DNA of 7,382 nt from Kangiellaceae bacterium (GTDB lineage Bacteria; Pseudomonadota; Gammaproteobacteria; Enterobacterales; Kangiellaceae). The position numbers were made by a program, and so were the translations under genes. The number at the start of each line of letters is the position of its first letter. The stretch's first letter is position 1. The stretch covers positions 1-7,382 of the forward strand of contig JAUUYO010000170.1 in assembly GCA_030590405.1 (NCBI GenBank), read 5' to 3'. Positions 5,661 to 7,382 of the stretch are shown here, piece by piece. The notes beneath the pieces are model-generated. The model saw nothing but the letters and a program-made list of their open reading frames with translations. It did not search any database and was not told the origin of the DNA.

Positions 5661-7382
5661 ATGCCTCAATTTTTTGCTACATGTGCCTCAAGTCTTGAGT
5701 ATCTGCTTGTTGATGAACTTAAGGAACTCGGCGCTTCGAATGTCAAAGAAGGTTTGTCGATGGTCAACTTTGAAGCGGATTGGTCAATTGTTTATGATAT
5801 TTTGATGTGGACTCGGGTAGCCAGTCGGGTACTGTATCCAATAGCCAGGTTTGAAGCGAAAGATGAACAAACCTTATATGATCAGGTTTCTATCATCGAC
5901 TGGTCGCAACACATTGCCTCAAATGCGAGCTTTTTGGTTAACGCGCAAACTTTCCGATCGGAATTAACCCACAGTAAATTTATTTCACAGCGAATAAAAG
6001 ATGCCATTGTTGACCACTTTACCGATATGGATGAACAACGACCGGATGTAGAATTTGATCGTCCTGATGTGTCCATTCAGTGTCGAATTCGACAAAATCA
6101 GGTCATTTTGTCGATTGATTTAGCTGGTGTCGGGCTGCACCATCGCGGTTATCGACTACAAGGTGGTGCCGCTCCGATTAAAGAAAATCTCGCTTCAGCT
6201 TTGTTAATTCGGGCTGGATGGCTAAGGCTTTGCAATGATTCATCCGTGTCAGTATTATCTTTATACGATCCAATGTGTGGTTCTGGGACTTTTTTAATCG
6301 AAGCGGCGATGATGGCATTGGATATAGCCCCTGGAACTTATCGCGACTATTTAGGGATTTTTGGTTGGAGTCAGTTTAACCCTGAATTATGGCAAAAGAC
6401 GGTTATCGCCGCACAGCAAAAGAGAGAAAAATCGACTAATCGCAATAAGCTTCAAATCATCGGGAGTGATATGAATCCGAAAGCGATCAGCAGTGCGCAG
6501 TCTAATTTAGCTTTGGCAAAACTAGAGGATGTGGTCAAAATTCACATCGCAGCGATCGATCAAGTTGAACAGATTGATATTAATCAAACCGATAAGCCGA
6601 GTGAAGGGCTGGTGATCGTTAACCCACCTTATAGCGAAAGGCTAGGAGAATTTGATCAGGTTAAGCAGCTCTATGTCGAGTTAGGAGACCTACTCAAACA
6701 AAAATTTGGTGGCTGGAAAGCATCTGTTTTATCACCTGATAAAAGTTTTGGCCATTCTCTGGGGATCCGGGCTAAAAAAATCTATAAATTTAATAATGCC
6801 AGCATCCCTTGTGAGTTACTTAACTTTGAATTAAAATCGGAAAACTATTTAATTCGACAACAGAACGATCGGGTAGATAAAAATTTTAGGGAAAAACTGA
6901 CGGATTCTGCGATACAGCTATGTAACCGGATTGAGAAAAATCGTGCCAAGCTGAAAAAATATTTGAGTAAAAATAATATTAGTTGCTATCGGATCTATGA
7001 TGCCGATTTGCCGGAATATAATGCGGCAATTGATGTTTACGAAAATCAATTGCATATTCAGGAATACAAAGCCCCCAAGTCTGTTGATCAAAAGTTGGCA
7101 TTGCGCCGAATCAAGGAAATTGAGCGAGTCGCCGCAGGTGTTTTTCAATTGCCGTTAACATCGGTGTTTGTAAAACAGCGCAGGCAACAAAAAGGAGACT
7201 GGCAATATGGCGCCAATCACTCCGCGACTGGTGGTCAAAGTCAGGATATCAAGTTTCAGACGATTACTGAAAACGGTCGGAAATTTTTAGTCAATATGGC
7301 TGACTACCTGGATACGGGCTTGTTTTTAGACCACCGTAAAACCAGGCAACTTATCGGTGAACTCTGTCAGCAAAAGACTTTG
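5661..7382 (+). CDS. rlmL: Bifunctional 23S rRNA methyltransferase RlmL/RlmK, 3' end cut by window
   Basis: Cytoplasmic SAM-dependent enzyme. In E. coli the N-terminal RlmL half makes m2G2445 and the C-terminal RlmK half makes m7G2069 of 23S rRNA, both in the peptidyl transferase region. The window holds 574 codons of a family usually about 700 residues long, open to the last base. Seen in order: FATCASSLEYLLVDEL start, a THUMP domain (about 43-155, with FISQRIKDAIVDHF), the HHRGYR turn (160-165), SAM motif DPMCGSGT (203-210), Asp270 in IGSDMNP, and the catalytic NPPY (321-324). The RlmK half begins around 430 with YRIYDADLPEYN (443-454) and NMADYLDTGLFLDHR (545-559). Its SAM-binding and catalytic motifs lie beyond the window. 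GGTGA (5647-5651), nine bases before the ATG, is a fair ribosome binding site. The gene is divergent from the regulator gene. Confidence 0.95.
   Translation, partial: MPQFFATCASSLEYLLVDELKELGASNVKEGLSMVNFEADWSIVYDILMWTRVASRVLYPIARFEAKDEQTLYDQVSIIDWSQHIASNASFLVNAQTFRSELTHSKFISQRIKDAIVDHFTDMDEQRPDVEFDRPDVSIQCRIRQNQVILSIDLAGVGLHHRGYRLQGGAAPIKENLASALLIRAGWLRLCNDSSVSVLSLYDPMCGSGTFLIEAAMMALDIAPGTYRDYLGIFGWSQFNPELWQKTVIAAQQKREKSTNRNKLQIIGSDMNPKAISSAQSNLALAKLEDVVKIHIAAIDQVEQIDINQTDKPSEGLVIVNPPYSERLGEFDQVKQLYVELGDLLKQKFGGWKASVLSPDKSFGHSLGIRAKKIYKFNNASIPCELLNFELKSENYLIRQQNDRVDKNFREKLTDSAIQLCNRIEKNRAKLKKYLSKNNISCYRIYDADLPEYNAAIDVYENQLHIQEYKAPKSVDQKLALRRIKEIERVAAGVFQLPLTSVFVKQRRQQKGDWQYGANHSATGGQSQDIKFQTITENGRKFLVNMADYLDTGLFLDHRKTRQLIGELCQQKTL

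Noticed and set aside
5882..6076. Minus-strand open frame opposite rlmL
   Set aside because: It overlaps the well-matched THUMP coding region of rlmL and shows no family features.

Overview
The window is AT-rich chromosomal DNA (about 40% GC by eye) from what looks like a marine gammaproteobacterium. The evidence is a class 2 (quinone-linked) PyrD, a fused two-domain RlmL/RlmK rRNA methyltransferase and a large hybrid histidine kinase of the Shewanella/Alteromonadales/Kangiella style. The genus cannot be fixed from sequence reading alone.

Layout, left to right. Positions 1-252 hold no gene I can support. At 253-345 there is a 30-codon fragment resembling the N-terminus of a RelE/ParE-family toxin, probably a relic. 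The pyrD promoter lies inside it, and pyrD (353-1384, +) follows. A weak hairpin at 1411-1430 sits between pyrD and the convergent kinase gene. On the minus strand, read right to left, come a single-domain response regulator (5011-5445) and then a 1171-residue hybrid sensor kinase (1427-4942), 68 bp apart and probably one operon. A 215-bp divergent intergenic region (5446-5660) carries one good sigma70-type promoter for each direction. rlmL starts at 5661 (+) and runs off the right edge.

How they fit. pyrD and rlmL are housekeeping genes for pyrimidine synthesis and 23S rRNA methylation. They are near neighbours in many gammaproteobacteria, with zapC commonly between them. Here that space is taken by a two-component phosphorelay on the opposite strand. 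The kinase is the most interesting item. A secreted YfiR-like (DUF4154) sensor is joined by about 170 residues of proline-free coiled coil and one membrane helix to HisKA, HATPase, a degenerate receiver, an intact receiver and an HPt domain. A plausible phosphate route is His435 to Asp869 to His1034, then to Asp57 of the neighbouring regulator. That regulator has no output domain, so the final target is not visible here. I see no RNA gene, CRISPR array, insertion sequence or prophage.
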